Made by a program: the position numbers and the translations under genes
The notes under the pieces: generated by a model
Database searches by the model: none
What the model saw: only the letters and a program-made list of their open reading frames with translations
What the model was told of the DNA's origin: nothing
Shown: piece after piece, positions 22,307 to 30,131 of the stretch
Numbering within the stretch: position 1 is the first letter of the stretch
How the letters are laid out: each line of letters starts with the position of its first letter
Source of the DNA: Chloroflexota bacterium
GTDB taxonomy: Bacteria > Chloroflexota > Limnocylindria > P2-11E
Direction: 5' to 3'
Length of the DNA: 36,987 bases
Assembly: GCA_005889405.1 (NCBI GenBank)
Contig: VBFY01000028.1
Location: 1-36,987 of the forward strand

Positions 22307-23169
22307 TCACGCACCCGTTCACCTACGCAGCGCCTACGACCATCGACGAGGCGGTCAAAGCACTCGGTCGGTCGCGCGACGCGAAGGTGCTGGCCGGCGG
22401 CCACAGTCTCATTCCGCTGATGAAGCTCGGGCTCGCCGAGCCCGAACTGCTGGTCGACATCGGCCGCATCGCCAGCCTCCGTGAGATCAAGAGCGAGGAC
22501 GGCGCCATCGTCGTCGGCGCGCTCGCGACACACCGGTCGATCGCCGACAGCTCGACGATCGGCAAGGCGCTCACTGCGCTCGCGGAAGCCGCGGCTGCCG
22601 TCGGAGACCTGCAGGTGCGTTCGCGCGGCACCATCGGTGGAAGCCTTGCCCACGCGGATCCCGCGGCGGACGAGCCCGCACCGACCCTCGCGTTCGACGC
22701 GACGATCCGCGTCATCGGCCCAAAGGGCCGTCGAGACATTCCCGCACGCGAGTTCTTCAAGGAGACCTTCGAGACGGCGCTCGGTCCGAACGAGATCGTC
22801 GTCGAGATCCGGTTCCCCGCGCCCGCCGGACACGCCGGCAGCGCGTACGCGAAGTTCCCGCATCCTGCGTCAGGCTTCGCGATCGTCGGAGTCGCCGCGC
22901 TGGTCGCCGTCAAAAGCGATGGCACGATCGACCGAGCCGCGATCGGCGTGACCGGCGCCGCCGCGGGTCCATTCCGCGCGACCGCGGCCGAACGCGCCCT
23001 CGTCGGCACGCGCGGCGATGCGAGCGCGATCGGAGCGGCGGCGGCCAAGGCGGCGGAGGGCGTGACGATGCTGGCGGATCTCACCGCGTCGTCGGAGTTC
23101 CGGAAGCAGCTCGTGATGGTTCACACGCGCCGAGCGCTGGAGCGTGCCCTGGAGCGCGCTCGGGGCTAA
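22303..23169 (+). CDS. coxM: Molybdenum hydroxylase medium subunit, FAD-binding (CoxM-like)
   Basis: 288 residues from ATG 22303, again in an ATGA overlap. It has the two FAD-pyrophosphate motifs of the family, AGGHSLIPLMKLGLA (~31-45) and TIGGSLAHADPAAD (~111-124), plus the C-terminal CO_deh_flav_C-type domain. It accepts electrons from the FeS subunit and passes them to the quinone pool or another acceptor. The 168 nt after its stop hold no hairpin with a T-run that I can see; they contain a 28-residue ORF (23255-23341) running into the next small gene. The symbol denotes family similarity only. Confidence 0.94.
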   Translation: MITHPFTYAAPTTIDEAVKALGRSRDAKVLAGGHSLIPLMKLGLAEPELLVDIGRIASLREIKSEDGAIVVGALATHRSIADSSTIGKALTALAEAAAAVGDLQVRSRGTIGGSLAHADPAADEPAPTLAFDATIRVIGPKGRRDIPAREFFKETFETALGPNEIVVEIRFPAPAGHAGSAYAKFPHPASGFAIVGVAALVAVKSDGTIDRAAIGVTGAAAGPFRATAAERALVGTRGDASAIGAAAAKAAEGVTMLADLTASSEFRKQLVMVHTRRALERALERARG

Positions 23170-23254
23170 CTGGCTCGATCGCGTCCGCTGATACCTGACC
23201 GGCACCAAAAACGGCGGCGGGCAGCGTTGGCATGGTGTGTGCCTCTCGGCTCAT

Positions 23255-23341
23255 ATGAACAGCGACGCGACCGACACACGGACCCCTCCATCGGACGGGT
23301 TTGCGCGCCGCCTGGACGCGCGCACCGTGGTGAGCCGATGA
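23255..23341 (+). CDS. Possible 28-residue small ORF overlapping the next gene start
   Basis: ATG 23255 opens a frame encoding MNSDATDTRTPPSDGFARRL and eight more residues, ending in a TGA that overlaps the ATG of the next gene (ATGA, 23338-23341). The overlap matches other junctions of this operon, which is the main argument that it is translated. It lacks a clear ribosome site and has no family I recognise. It could be a leader that couples translation, or chance. Confidence 0.25.
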   Translation: MNSDATDTRTPPSDGFARRLDARTVVSR

Positions 23342-23541
23342 CGACGAACGAAGCCCTGGACGCCATCGTCGCGCTTCGCGCCGTCTGGGCGCGCAAGAGC
23401 GGCCGCGTCACTCTGGCCGACCTTGGCCTCGTCCTCCGCCGCTGTGTGCGCAGCCGCGGCAACGCGGCGATGCTGCCCGAGCGCTGGCGCTCTTATCCGA
23501 CGACCGTCTCCACGCGCCACGAATGGGTCCTCGAGGCCTGA
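23338..23541 (+). CDS. Small hypothetical protein in the cox-like locus
   Basis: 67 residues from ATG 23338. I do not recognise the family. The sequence starts MTTNEALDAIVALRAVWARK, predicted to be helical, and continues with LADLGLVLRRCVRSRG; it is basic, with one Cys, and has no membrane segment or signal. Codon use has the G/C-rich third positions of the surrounding genes, which supports coding. An upstream in-frame start at 23227 would add a low-complexity stretch and is less likely. It lies between coxM and coxG in the same direction. Whether it takes part in maturation of the hydroxylase is unknown. Confidence 0.55.
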   Translation: MTTNEALDAIVALRAVWARKSGRVTLADLGLVLRRCVRSRGNAAMLPERWRSYPTTVSTRHEWVLEA

Positions 23542-23567
23542 TCGCTCGCACCTTCTCGCTGAAGGAC

Positions 23568-23573
23568 TAGCAT
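23568..23573 (+). promoter_or_regulatory. Possible -10 element (TAGCAT) before coxG
   Basis: TAGCAT fits the TAnnnT pattern, lies in the 96-nt gap between the small gene and coxG, and would start a transcript ~58 nt before GTG 23638. No -35 hexamer is convincing. It may give coxG-D-E separate expression within the locus. Confidence 0.3.
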
Positions 23574-23637
23574 CGGCCCCGCCTGTCCGAGGTTGGTGAG
23601 CACACGTCGCGAGTGACGCGGAGGTAGTCCCAGCGTC

Positions 23638-24093
23638 GTGCATTTCGAGGGGACCGCTGACATCGGCGCGCCGCGTGAGCGCGTCTGGGAGTTCGTGACC
23701 GACGCGCAAAGGGTCAGTCGGTGCGGCCCGGACGTGCAGCGTGTCGATGTCATTGACGCGACGCATTTCAAGGTCGTCGCACGTGCGGGCGTGGGCGCGA
23801 TCCGCACCACGTTCGCGCTCGACGTGGTGTTCACCGAACTACGCGCGCCCGAGCACGCGGCCGTGCGTGCCCGTGGGCATGCGCCGGGAAGCGCGCTCGA
23901 AATGACGAACACGCTCGATCTCGCCGACGCCGCACCAGGACGGACCACGCTGCGCTGGGCGAGCGAGGTCACGGTGAGCGGGATGATCGCGAGCGTCGGC
24001 GCGCGCCTCATGCAGGGCGCCGCCGATAAGGTCACGCAGCAGGTCTTCGCATGTATCAAGGAGCAGCTGGACAGCCCCGCGGCGAGAACGTGA
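23638..24093 (+). CDS. coxG: CoxG-like SRPBCC-fold protein
   Basis: 151 residues from GTG 23638, with GGAGG 13 nt upstream (longer than ideal spacing). It is a carbon monoxide dehydrogenase subunit G-type START/SRPBCC protein: IGAPRERVWEFVTDAQRVSRCGP is the typical first helix, and the conserved GxGxxRTTF strand and TTLRWASEVTVSGMIASVGARLM fit the family. In Oligotropha carboxidovorans and mycobacteria CoxG helps attach CO dehydrogenase to the membrane; members bind hydrophobic ligands such as menaquinone. Here it would serve the form II enzyme encoded upstream. It lacks the C-terminal membrane-anchor tail found in some CoxG proteins. It overlaps the next gene in GTGA. Confidence 0.85.
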   Translation: MHFEGTADIGAPRERVWEFVTDAQRVSRCGPDVQRVDVIDATHFKVVARAGVGAIRTTFALDVVFTELRAPEHAAVRARGHAPGSALEMTNTLDLADAAPGRTTLRWASEVTVSGMIASVGARLMQGAADKVTQQVFACIKEQLDSPAART

Positions 24094-25001
24094 GACCGAT
24101 GGGTGAGCCGGGCGTGCCGTGGACGACGCCCGACGAAGTGCGCGAGGCGCTGGAACGCGAGAGGTACGTCGCCGATCGCGACCTCGCGGTCACGCTGTTC
24201 CTCTCACTGCGTCTCGGCAAGCCGGTCTTCCTCGAAGGCGAGGCAGGCGTCGGGAAGACCGAGGTCGCGAAGGTCCTCGCGTCGGGGCTCGGGCGCCGTC
24301 TCATCCGACTGCAGTGCTACGAAGGTCTCGATCTCGCGTCGGCCGTGTATGAGTGGGACCACGCGAGGCAGATCCTCGAGATCCGCCTGGCGGAGGCTGA
24401 GGGGCGGGCAGCGGCGGCCCGCACGCGCATCTATTCGGAGGAGTTCCTGATCAAGAGGCCGCTCCTCGACGCGATCGACCCGGCCGGTACGCCCGCGGTC
24501 CTGCTCATTGACGAGGTCGACCGCGCGGACGAGGAGTTCGAGGCGTACCTCCTCGAGCTGCTCTCGGACTTCCAGATCACCGTTCCCGAGATCGGTACGT
24601 TCCGCGCGATCGCTCCACCGCCCGTCGTGATCACGTCGAACCGCACGCGCGAGGTCCACGACGCCCTCAAACGCCGCTGTCTGTACCAGTGGATCGACTA
24701 CCCCACGCCGCAGCGCGAGCTTGCGATCCTGTCGCGTCGGCTACCCGACCTGTCGGCGCGTCTCGCCCGGGCCGTCGTCGCTGTCGTCCAGGCACTGCGG
24801 CGGGAGGACCTGTTCAAGCGACCTGGTGTGGCCGAGACCATCGACTGGGCACTGGCTCTCGCCGCGCTTGGGACGGTCGAGCTCGACACCGATGCGCTCG
24901 GCGACACCCTCGGCGTCCTGCTCAAGTACGAGGAAGATGTACGCCGCGTCCGCGAGGAGTCGATGCCGCGTCTGCTTGAAGAGGCCGCCGGTGCACGCTA
25001 G
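24090..25001 (+). CDS. coxD: MoxR-type AAA+ ATPase (CoxD-like)
   Basis: 303 residues from GTG 24090, which overlaps the coxG stop in GTGA; ATG 24099 is the alternative. It is an AAA+ ATPase with Walker A GEAGVGKT (50-57), Walker B VLLIDEVD (Asp141, Glu142), sensor 1 TSNRTRE, an arginine-finger region RRCLYQWIDYP and a C-terminal lid. CoxD in O. carboxidovorans is needed to assemble the Mo active site, working with the VWA protein CoxE. The neighbouring coxE starts 11 bases before the end of this gene, so the pair is coupled. It probably acts as a chaperone for cofactor maturation of the form II enzyme. Confidence 0.92.
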   Translation: MRPMGEPGVPWTTPDEVREALERERYVADRDLAVTLFLSLRLGKPVFLEGEAGVGKTEVAKVLASGLGRRLIRLQCYEGLDLASAVYEWDHARQILEIRLAEAEGRAAAARTRIYSEEFLIKRPLLDAIDPAGTPAVLLIDEVDRADEEFEAYLLELLSDFQITVPEIGTFRAIAPPPVVITSNRTREVHDALKRRCLYQWIDYPTPQRELAILSRRLPDLSARLARAVVAVVQALRREDLFKRPGVAETIDWALALAALGTVELDTDALGDTLGVLLKYEEDVRRVREESMPRLLEEAAGAR

Positions 25002-26148
25002 TCCGGTCGCGTCGAACCTCCTGCAGCTGCCCCGCCTCCTCCGGCGAGCCGGGATCCCGGTGGACGCGGAACGCGCGCGGCTGCTGCTGCGTGGACTCGT
25101 GGAGATCGACCTCGCGCGCGAGAGGGACGTCCGGGCCGCGTGCCGCGCGATGCTCGTCACCCATCCGGCTGAACGCGCTCGCTTCGACGAGGCATTCGAT
25201 CTCTTCTGGGCGCTCCTGCGCGGATCGCGCCTGGTGCTGGCGAGCGACGGTCCGGCGCGCACGAACAAGAACGACGCGTGGGCGGTCGCGTCAGGCGCGC
25301 CGCTGTCACGCGAGGGGCACGAGACCGCCGCACGTACGCTTCGCGTCGTCGCGAGCCCCGCGGAGGTGCTGCGGCTTCGGGACTTCGCTCAGATGACGGC
25401 GGACGAACGGAGCGCCGCGGCGCGGTTTCTCGAGGATCTGGATTGGTCGCCCGGGCTGCGCCCGAGCCGTCGTTTCTCTCCGGTGAGGCGTGGCACCACC
25501 CTCGATACCCGAGCGACGCTCCGTCGCAGCCTCGCGCGCTTCGGTGAGCCGATCGAGCTCGTCCGACGCGGACCGCGCACGAAACAACGACCACTGGTGC
25601 TGCTTCTCGATGTGTCCGGATCGATGGAGGTCTACACCCGGCTCCTCCTTCACATGAGCCACTCCCTCACGCGGGGCTGGGGTCGAGTCGAGGTCTTCAC
25701 GTTCGGAACGCGGCTCACGCGCGTGACGCGCCAGCTGCGTCACAGGCGTGCGGACGTCGCCCTCGCACGCGTCGGCCGCTCAGTGACGGATTGGTCGGGA
25801 GGCACGCGCATCGGCGACGCCCTGCGCGAGTTCAATCGCCGCTGGTCGCGCCGCGTACTTGGTCGGGGCGCCGTCGCCCTGCTCGTGACCGATGGCTGGG
25901 AGCGCGGTGATCCGTCGCTGCTCGGCCACGAAGCACGAACGCTCCAGCGTGCGGCCTACCGTGTCCTCTGGCTCAACCCGCTCGCGGGCACGCCCGGCTA
26001 CGCGCCGGTGGCCTCGGGAGCGCGCGCTCTTGCCGACGCCGTGGACGACCATCTCGCGGCGAATACCCTTGATGCGTTGGTGACGATCGCGAAGCTCCTC
26101 GGGCAGGCCGGGCGCGGCCGACCGGTGCGGCGGCAGATGTCGGGCTGA
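24991..26148 (+). CDS. coxE: VWA-domain protein (CoxE-like)
   Basis: 385 residues from GTG 24991, with GAAGAGG upstream inside coxD. The N-terminal ~190 residues are helical (QLPRLLRRAGIPVDAERARL), followed by a von Willebrand A domain. Its metal-ion-dependent adhesion site is intact: DVSGS (207-211), Thr272 in SGGTRIGD, and Asp301 in VTDGWERGD. CoxE-type proteins partner with MoxR ATPases, the VWA part contacting the client protein. In CO dehydrogenase operons this pair matures the active site; here it would serve the upstream hydroxylase. CoxF and a molybdopterin cytidylyltransferase (MocA/CoxI-like) are not encoded in the window. Confidence 0.92.
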   Translation: MHASPVASNLLQLPRLLRRAGIPVDAERARLLLRGLVEIDLARERDVRAACRAMLVTHPAERARFDEAFDLFWALLRGSRLVLASDGPARTNKNDAWAVASGAPLSREGHETAARTLRVVASPAEVLRLRDFAQMTADERSAAARFLEDLDWSPGLRPSRRFSPVRRGTTLDTRATLRRSLARFGEPIELVRRGPRTKQRPLVLLLDVSGSMEVYTRLLLHMSHSLTRGWGRVEVFTFGTRLTRVTRQLRHRRADVALARVGRSVTDWSGGTRIGDALREFNRRWSRRVLGRGAVALLVTDGWERGDPSLLGHEARTLQRAAYRVLWLNPLAGTPGYAPVASGARALADAVDDHLAANTLDALVTIAKLLGQAGRGRPVRRQMSG

Positions 26149-26178
26149 ACGAGCGCCGGAGAAGTCACGTTGGCCGCT

Positions 26179-26184
26179 ATCCTC
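26179..26184 (+). promoter_or_regulatory. Possible -10 box (TATCCT) for the following membrane-protein gene
   Basis: TATCCT is identical to the deoC box and lies 10 nt before ATG 26195. The 46-nt gap has no ribosome-binding sequence, so a very short or absent leader is plausible. Confidence 0.35.
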
Positions 26185-26194
26185 GACGCGCCTC

Positions 26195-26707
26195 ATGTCC
26201 GAAGAACTCGTCCTCTGGCACGACTTCAATGTCAGTCTGGTCACGGCCTCGGCCGGACTGCTCGGGCTCCTCTTCGTCGCGCTCTCGATCCACGTAAGCG
26301 TGCTCAGCGCGCGCCAGAACGCCGAGCTGCGAGCCGTCGCGCGGACCATCTTTCTCGGCTACGTCCTCGCACTTGCGATCGGATTCCTCGCGCTCATGCC
26401 ACAGAGCCTCTCGGCTTTCGGTCTCGAGGTGCTGGTCGTGGTCCTCCTGGCGACGCTGCCATTCGCCGCCGCGGCGCGCAGCGGGCTACGTGCGACGGGC
26501 GTCGGGTACGACCGAAGGGTGACGGTCATCCAGTTCATCGCCGGCTTCTTCCTGTTCGCGGTCTCGATCGCCGCGTCGATCGGTGTCTTCGTCGGCGAGG
26601 CTGCGGCGCTCTACTTCGTCGGAGGCATCGGTGTGCTGAGTCTGGTCTGGGGCGTCTTCAACACCTGGGAGCTCATCTTCCGCGTCCAGGGGCTCGACCG
26701 GCCCTGA
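26195..26707 (+). CDS. Small membrane protein of unknown function
   Basis: 170 residues. Four or five hydrophobic segments are visible: ~13-37 (SLVTASAGLLGLLFVALSIHV), ~50-68, ~73-94, ~110-131 and ~137-155. The N-terminus WHDFNVSLVTASAGLLGLLF resembles a group of small bacterial membrane proteins I know only as hypothetical. No catalytic motif is seen. It follows the CoxE gene by 46 nt but probably has its own start point. It is convergent with the GTPase operon, whose stop is 12 nt away; the gap includes a weak 5-bp inverted repeat (GACCG...CGGTC) without a T-run. Confidence 0.75.
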   Translation: MSEELVLWHDFNVSLVTASAGLLGLLFVALSIHVSVLSARQNAELRAVARTIFLGYVLALAIGFLALMPQSLSAFGLEVLVVVLLATLPFAAAARSGLRATGVGYDRRVTVIQFIAGFFLFAVSIAASIGVFVGEAAALYFVGGIGVLSLVWGVFNTWELIFRVQGLDRP

Positions 26708-26719
26708 CCGACTCGCCGG

Positions 26720-28342
26720 TCAAGACATCGCCCCGGGTGTGGCAGCGGACACACAGTCTTCGGTCGCGCCCCGCGCGGCGTTCGCCAGCTGCTGGCGCGC
26801 GGAATCGAAGCGCTCGATCGGGAGCAGCAGGCTTTCGGTGATGCGCTCGCGCACCTCGCGTGTGACGCGGTCACCGATCCGCCGCGCCCAGCGCCGGCCG
26901 AGCCAGCCCGCGTGCAGGCGCAGCGCCTGCGCGAGCAAGAAGCCGATGAGCAGCGTCACGCTGAGCAGCACGACCGGCGTCGGCACCCGGCCGAGGTAGG
27001 GGACATCGACCGATCCGACCGGTGCCTCGTGAATGAGGAACAGCGCAGCGAACCAGAGAGCACAGAACAGGAGCAGCGCGGTCACCGCGTACTGCGCGAG
27101 ACCGATGACCGACCAGAGCACGCTCGTCGGCACGCGGAACGCCGCGCTCTCGGCCACCAGAGACTGGTCGATCGCCCCGGCCAGCCGCTGTTCGAAGATC
27201 GCCGGCGTGCTCAACGTCGCGAGCGCGCCGCGGACCGAGCCGGGCACCGTGGGCAGCGTCACCGCGATGAGCTCGCGCAGCGGCTCGATCGCTGGAGCCA
27301 ACGAACCGCGCGACTGCCAGCGACGGAGGAACCCGGCGGGATCGGCGGACGCGCGCGCTCGACCGGTCAGGCGATAGACCCAGCTCGTCAGGTGGCCGAA
27401 GGGACCGGCGCCCCGCGGTCGCGCGGCGAGCCGCGTCGCGGCGACGGCCTGGCGCTCGAGGCCGCGGATGTCAACGAGAGCGAGAACGCCGCGCCCGACG
27501 GCGTCCAACGCGCGTTCGCGCCGCGCCGGATCGATCAGGGGCACCGCGCCGCCGTCGGCCACGCCGGTTCGCGCGGCGAGATCCCGCACCGCTTCGTGCG
27601 CCTCGGCGGCGATGCGCGACGCGACGATCCGCTTCGCCTCGACACCCGAGTCGAGCCAGTCGCGGAACTCGCCGATGCCGGCCGCTCCATCGCGCGCGCG
27701 TGTGATCGCGACGCCGATATCGGCAAGACCTTCGCGTCCGAGCTGGGTGCGCATGTCTTCGCTCACGCGCATCGCGTCCTCGGCGCTCAGCAGGTCACTG
27801 CGATTGAGCACCACGAGCTGGTGCCGTAGGCGCGGAGCGAACGTGCGCATGTAGCCGCCGTGCATGATCTCGTCCTTGTATTTCTCGGGGTCGACGACCC
27901 AGGCCACGGCGTCGACGCGCGGAAGGAGCGCGTCGACGCGCTCGCGATGCTCGGGGGCGATGGAGTCGAAATCAGGCAGGTCGAGGACCGCGAGCTGGCC
28001 GAGGCTCTCGGCGCGATGCTCGCGCACCTGCGTCACGCCGAGCCAGCTCAGAAGACCCGCGAGCTCCTCGCGCTTCTTGGCCGGGATCCATGCGACGGGC
28101 TCGGCCGTGGTCGGGCGACGCGCGCTCGCTGGGCTCACCTCCTCGCCGGCGAGCGCGTTCAGGATCGTGCTCTTTCCGACGCCGGTCCCGCCCGCCATGG
28201 CGAGCACGTACGCGTCGCTCGGAAATCCGAGACGCGTCCGTGCGGTGTCGCGCACGCTCGCGGCGGCGGTCGCGTCGATGCCGAGCACCGCCGCGGCTTC
28301 GATCGCCTCATCGAGGTGCGCGAGACAGCGCTGGAGATCCAT
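26720..28342 (-). CDS. Dynamin/YfjP-like membrane-associated GTPase, second of a coupled pair
   Basis: 540 residues from ATG 28342, which shares one base with the preceding stop (TGATG). The GTPase domain has G1 GGTGVGKST (51-59), a G3-like DLPDFDS (121-127) and G4 NRSD (180-183). A long helical region follows, with two membrane helices at about 400-470 (VLWSVIGLAQYAVTALLLF and VVLLSVTLLIGFLLAQAL). The C-terminus is again helical (RITESLLLPIERFDSAR). This layout suits bacterial dynamin-like or YfjP-type GTPases, which act on membranes. Adjacent dynamin genes commonly work as heteromers (for example DynA/DynB in Streptomyces), so a complex with the upstream product is likely. I cannot tell its target process. 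Confidence 0.85.
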   Translation of the reverse strand: MDLQRCLAHLDEAIEAAAVLGIDATAAASVRDTARTRLGFPSDAYVLAMAGGTGVGKSTILNALAGEEVSPASARRPTTAEPVAWIPAKKREELAGLLSWLGVTQVREHRAESLGQLAVLDLPDFDSIAPEHRERVDALLPRVDAVAWVVDPEKYKDEIMHGGYMRTFAPRLRHQLVVLNRSDLLSAEDAMRVSEDMRTQLGREGLADIGVAITRARDGAAGIGEFRDWLDSGVEAKRIVASRIAAEAHEAVRDLAARTGVADGGAVPLIDPARRERALDAVGRGVLALVDIRGLERQAVAATRLAARPRGAGPFGHLTSWVYRLTGRARASADPAGFLRRWQSRGSLAPAIEPLRELIAVTLPTVPGSVRGALATLSTPAIFEQRLAGAIDQSLVAESAAFRVPTSVLWSVIGLAQYAVTALLLFCALWFAALFLIHEAPVGSVDVPYLGRVPTPVVLLSVTLLIGFLLAQALRLHAGWLGRRWARRIGDRVTREVRERITESLLLPIERFDSARQQLANAARGATEDCVSAATPGAMS

Positions 28343-30018
28343 CAGCGCAGCTCCGAAACCGAGGCGCGAAGCTTGACGGCAAGCTCGTGGAGCGCGGCTG
28401 GCCGCGGGGCGAGCGCGTCGAAGCGCTCGCGCTCCGCCGCGAAGAGCGAGGTCAGGAGCGCGTCGAGTCGAGATCGCGCCTGCTCGATCAGCTGCTCCAT
28501 CGCGCGTTCGCCGAAGAGCGCCTCGAGCAGCTTCTGATTGAGGTAGGCGGTCCCTGCGGCGATGCCGAGCTCGGCGCCGGTGAGTCCCGCGGTGTGCGCG
28601 AACACGCCGAGCATCACGGCGACTCCGACTGCGTTCACCCCAAGCGCGGCGACCTGCGCGACGGCACGCTTGCGTCCGCCGCCGGCGCGCACATCGTCGA
28701 TGGTCGCGCGCATCCACGTCGCGAGCCCTTCGCGGATGGCGGGAGCGAACCGGTCCGATGCCGACCACAGTGCCGCATCGCCGTCGATCAAGACCGCCGC
28801 ATCCGAGCGTTCCGACCACGCGGACGCGGTCCGGCGCGCGGCTTCGGTCGCGTGGCGCAGCGCCAGGGCCTCGAGCGTGCTCGCCATCTCTTCCTCGACG
28901 ATCGAGACCGGCGCGGTGGGCGTCCCGCGGAACGCGGTCAGCAGCAATCCGCGCAGGCGTCCCAGGCCGGACGAGATGAAGCGCGTGACCTGATCGGCGC
29001 CCACGAAGTCGTGCCAGCGGCGAAGCACCTCCGCGCGAAGGAGCACGCCGCCACGCAGATCGTGCGAGAGCTTGGTCAGCTCATCCGCGTACGCGGTCTC
29101 CGCGATGCGGCGAAGCGCCTCGGCGTCGATCGCCTCGTGCTCGAGATCGTCGGCGACGGCGTGCACGAGCGGCGCGAGTCCGCGCACCGCGCCGGCGAGC
29201 GCGTCCATCGCGACGCTTCGCCGCTCCTCGCTCTCGGTGGTGAGCTGTGCGATGCGGTCGAGCAGCGGACGCACGGTCTCTCGCGCGAGCCCGTTGACAC
29301 GCGCGTCGACGTCGCCCTCGGTGACGGCGATCAGATCGAGCGTCTCGTCGGCCTCGTTCATGCCGGCCTCCGACAGCAGGCGGCGCGCATCGGCCAGGAC
29401 CACGTCGCGGTCGCGGGCATCGCCCGGCACGCGGTTGAGCAGCACCACGAGCGGCAATCCGCGCTCCTGCGCTCGGCGCAGCACCTGCCAGGGCACCAGG
29501 TCCGCATAGCGCGTCGCGGTGGTGACGAACACGCAGAGATCGCTCACTTCGAGGAGGACGTCGGCGAGCTCGCGATTGTCGCGCTCGACCGAGTCGATGT
29601 CCGGCGCGTCGATGACGGCGACACCGCTCGATGACTCGGGGGCAGGCACGTGGATGATGCGATCACCGGCGATGAGCCGGAGCCGATCACCGGACAAGAT
29701 GTGTTTCGCATCGCTCTCGCTGGCGTAAAGGACAGCCTCGCGCGTGGTCGGTCGTAGCACCCCCGCCTTGCTGACCTCGGCGCCGGCGATGGCGTTGAGG
29801 AGTGACGACTTTCCCGCGCCGGTGGGTCCGAGCAGCAGCACGATCAGCGGGGCTTCGATGTCCGCCGCGCGCGGGCGCACGAATCCTTCGAGGTGGTCAC
29901 GAAGCTGACGCGCGCGCTCGCGCGCGGGTGAGTTCGTCGGCGCGAGTCCCAACCGCTGCTGCGCGAGATCGGCGAGCCGCTCGCTGCGTTCGATGAGGTC
30001 GGTCCCGACCGGGTCCAC
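28342..30018 (-). CDS. Dynamin/YfjP-like membrane-associated GTPase, first of a coupled pair
   Basis: 558 residues from GTG 30018. A longer in-frame extension upstream looks non-coding, and the GTG lies 7 nt after a TAGAGT -10 box. It has a short N-terminal helix, then G1 GPTGAGKS (64-71), the switch threonines RPTT, a G3-like IDAPDIDS (136-143) and a G4 position reading NRVP (195-198), where the usual Asp of NKxD is missing. The rest is helical, with two weak membrane segments near 475-515 (VAALGVNAVGVAVMLGVFA and ELGIAAGTAYL). The loss of the G4 Asp suggests altered guanine recognition, possibly making this the non-hydrolysing or less specific partner of the pair. It is divergent from the secreted glycosidase gene. 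Confidence 0.85.
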   Translation of the reverse strand: MDPVGTDLIERSERLADLAQQRLGLAPTNSPARERARQLRDHLEGFVRPRAADIEAPLIVLLLGPTGAGKSSLLNAIAGAEVSKAGVLRPTTREAVLYASESDAKHILSGDRLRLIAGDRIIHVPAPESSSGVAVIDAPDIDSVERDNRELADVLLEVSDLCVFVTTATRYADLVPWQVLRRAQERGLPLVVLLNRVPGDARDRDVVLADARRLLSEAGMNEADETLDLIAVTEGDVDARVNGLARETVRPLLDRIAQLTTESEERRSVAMDALAGAVRGLAPLVHAVADDLEHEAIDAEALRRIAETAYADELTKLSHDLRGGVLLRAEVLRRWHDFVGADQVTRFISSGLGRLRGLLLTAFRGTPTAPVSIVEEEMASTLEALALRHATEAARRTASAWSERSDAAVLIDGDAALWSASDRFAPAIREGLATWMRATIDDVRAGGGRKRAVAQVAALGVNAVGVAVMLGVFAHTAGLTGAELGIAAGTAYLNQKLLEALFGERAMEQLIEQARSRLDALLTSLFAAERERFDALAPRPAALHELAVKLRASVSELR

Positions 30019-30025
30019 CGCACGG

Positions 30026-30031
30026 ACTCTA
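30026..30031 (-). promoter_or_regulatory. Putative -10 box (TAGAGT) for the leaderless GTPase operon
   Basis: On the minus strand TAGAGT ends 7 nt before GTG 30018, placing transcription initiation at the start codon. No ribosome site is present. No clear -35 hexamer is seen. Confidence 0.45.
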
Positions 30032-30131
30032 CGGGGAGCGGCCCGATGCACCGCGAGTTTCAGACCGGCATCCGTTGCACAGAGCCGCGTGCGCTCGTAT
30101 TGGCGCGCCTCGAGTGTCGTTAGGCCAAGCG

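Noticed and set aside
19446-23169. Assignment as aerobic CO dehydrogenase (form I coxMSL)
   Set aside because: The large subunit has AYRGAGR instead of AYxCSFR, so the copper-binding cysteine is missing, and the gene order is S-L-M.
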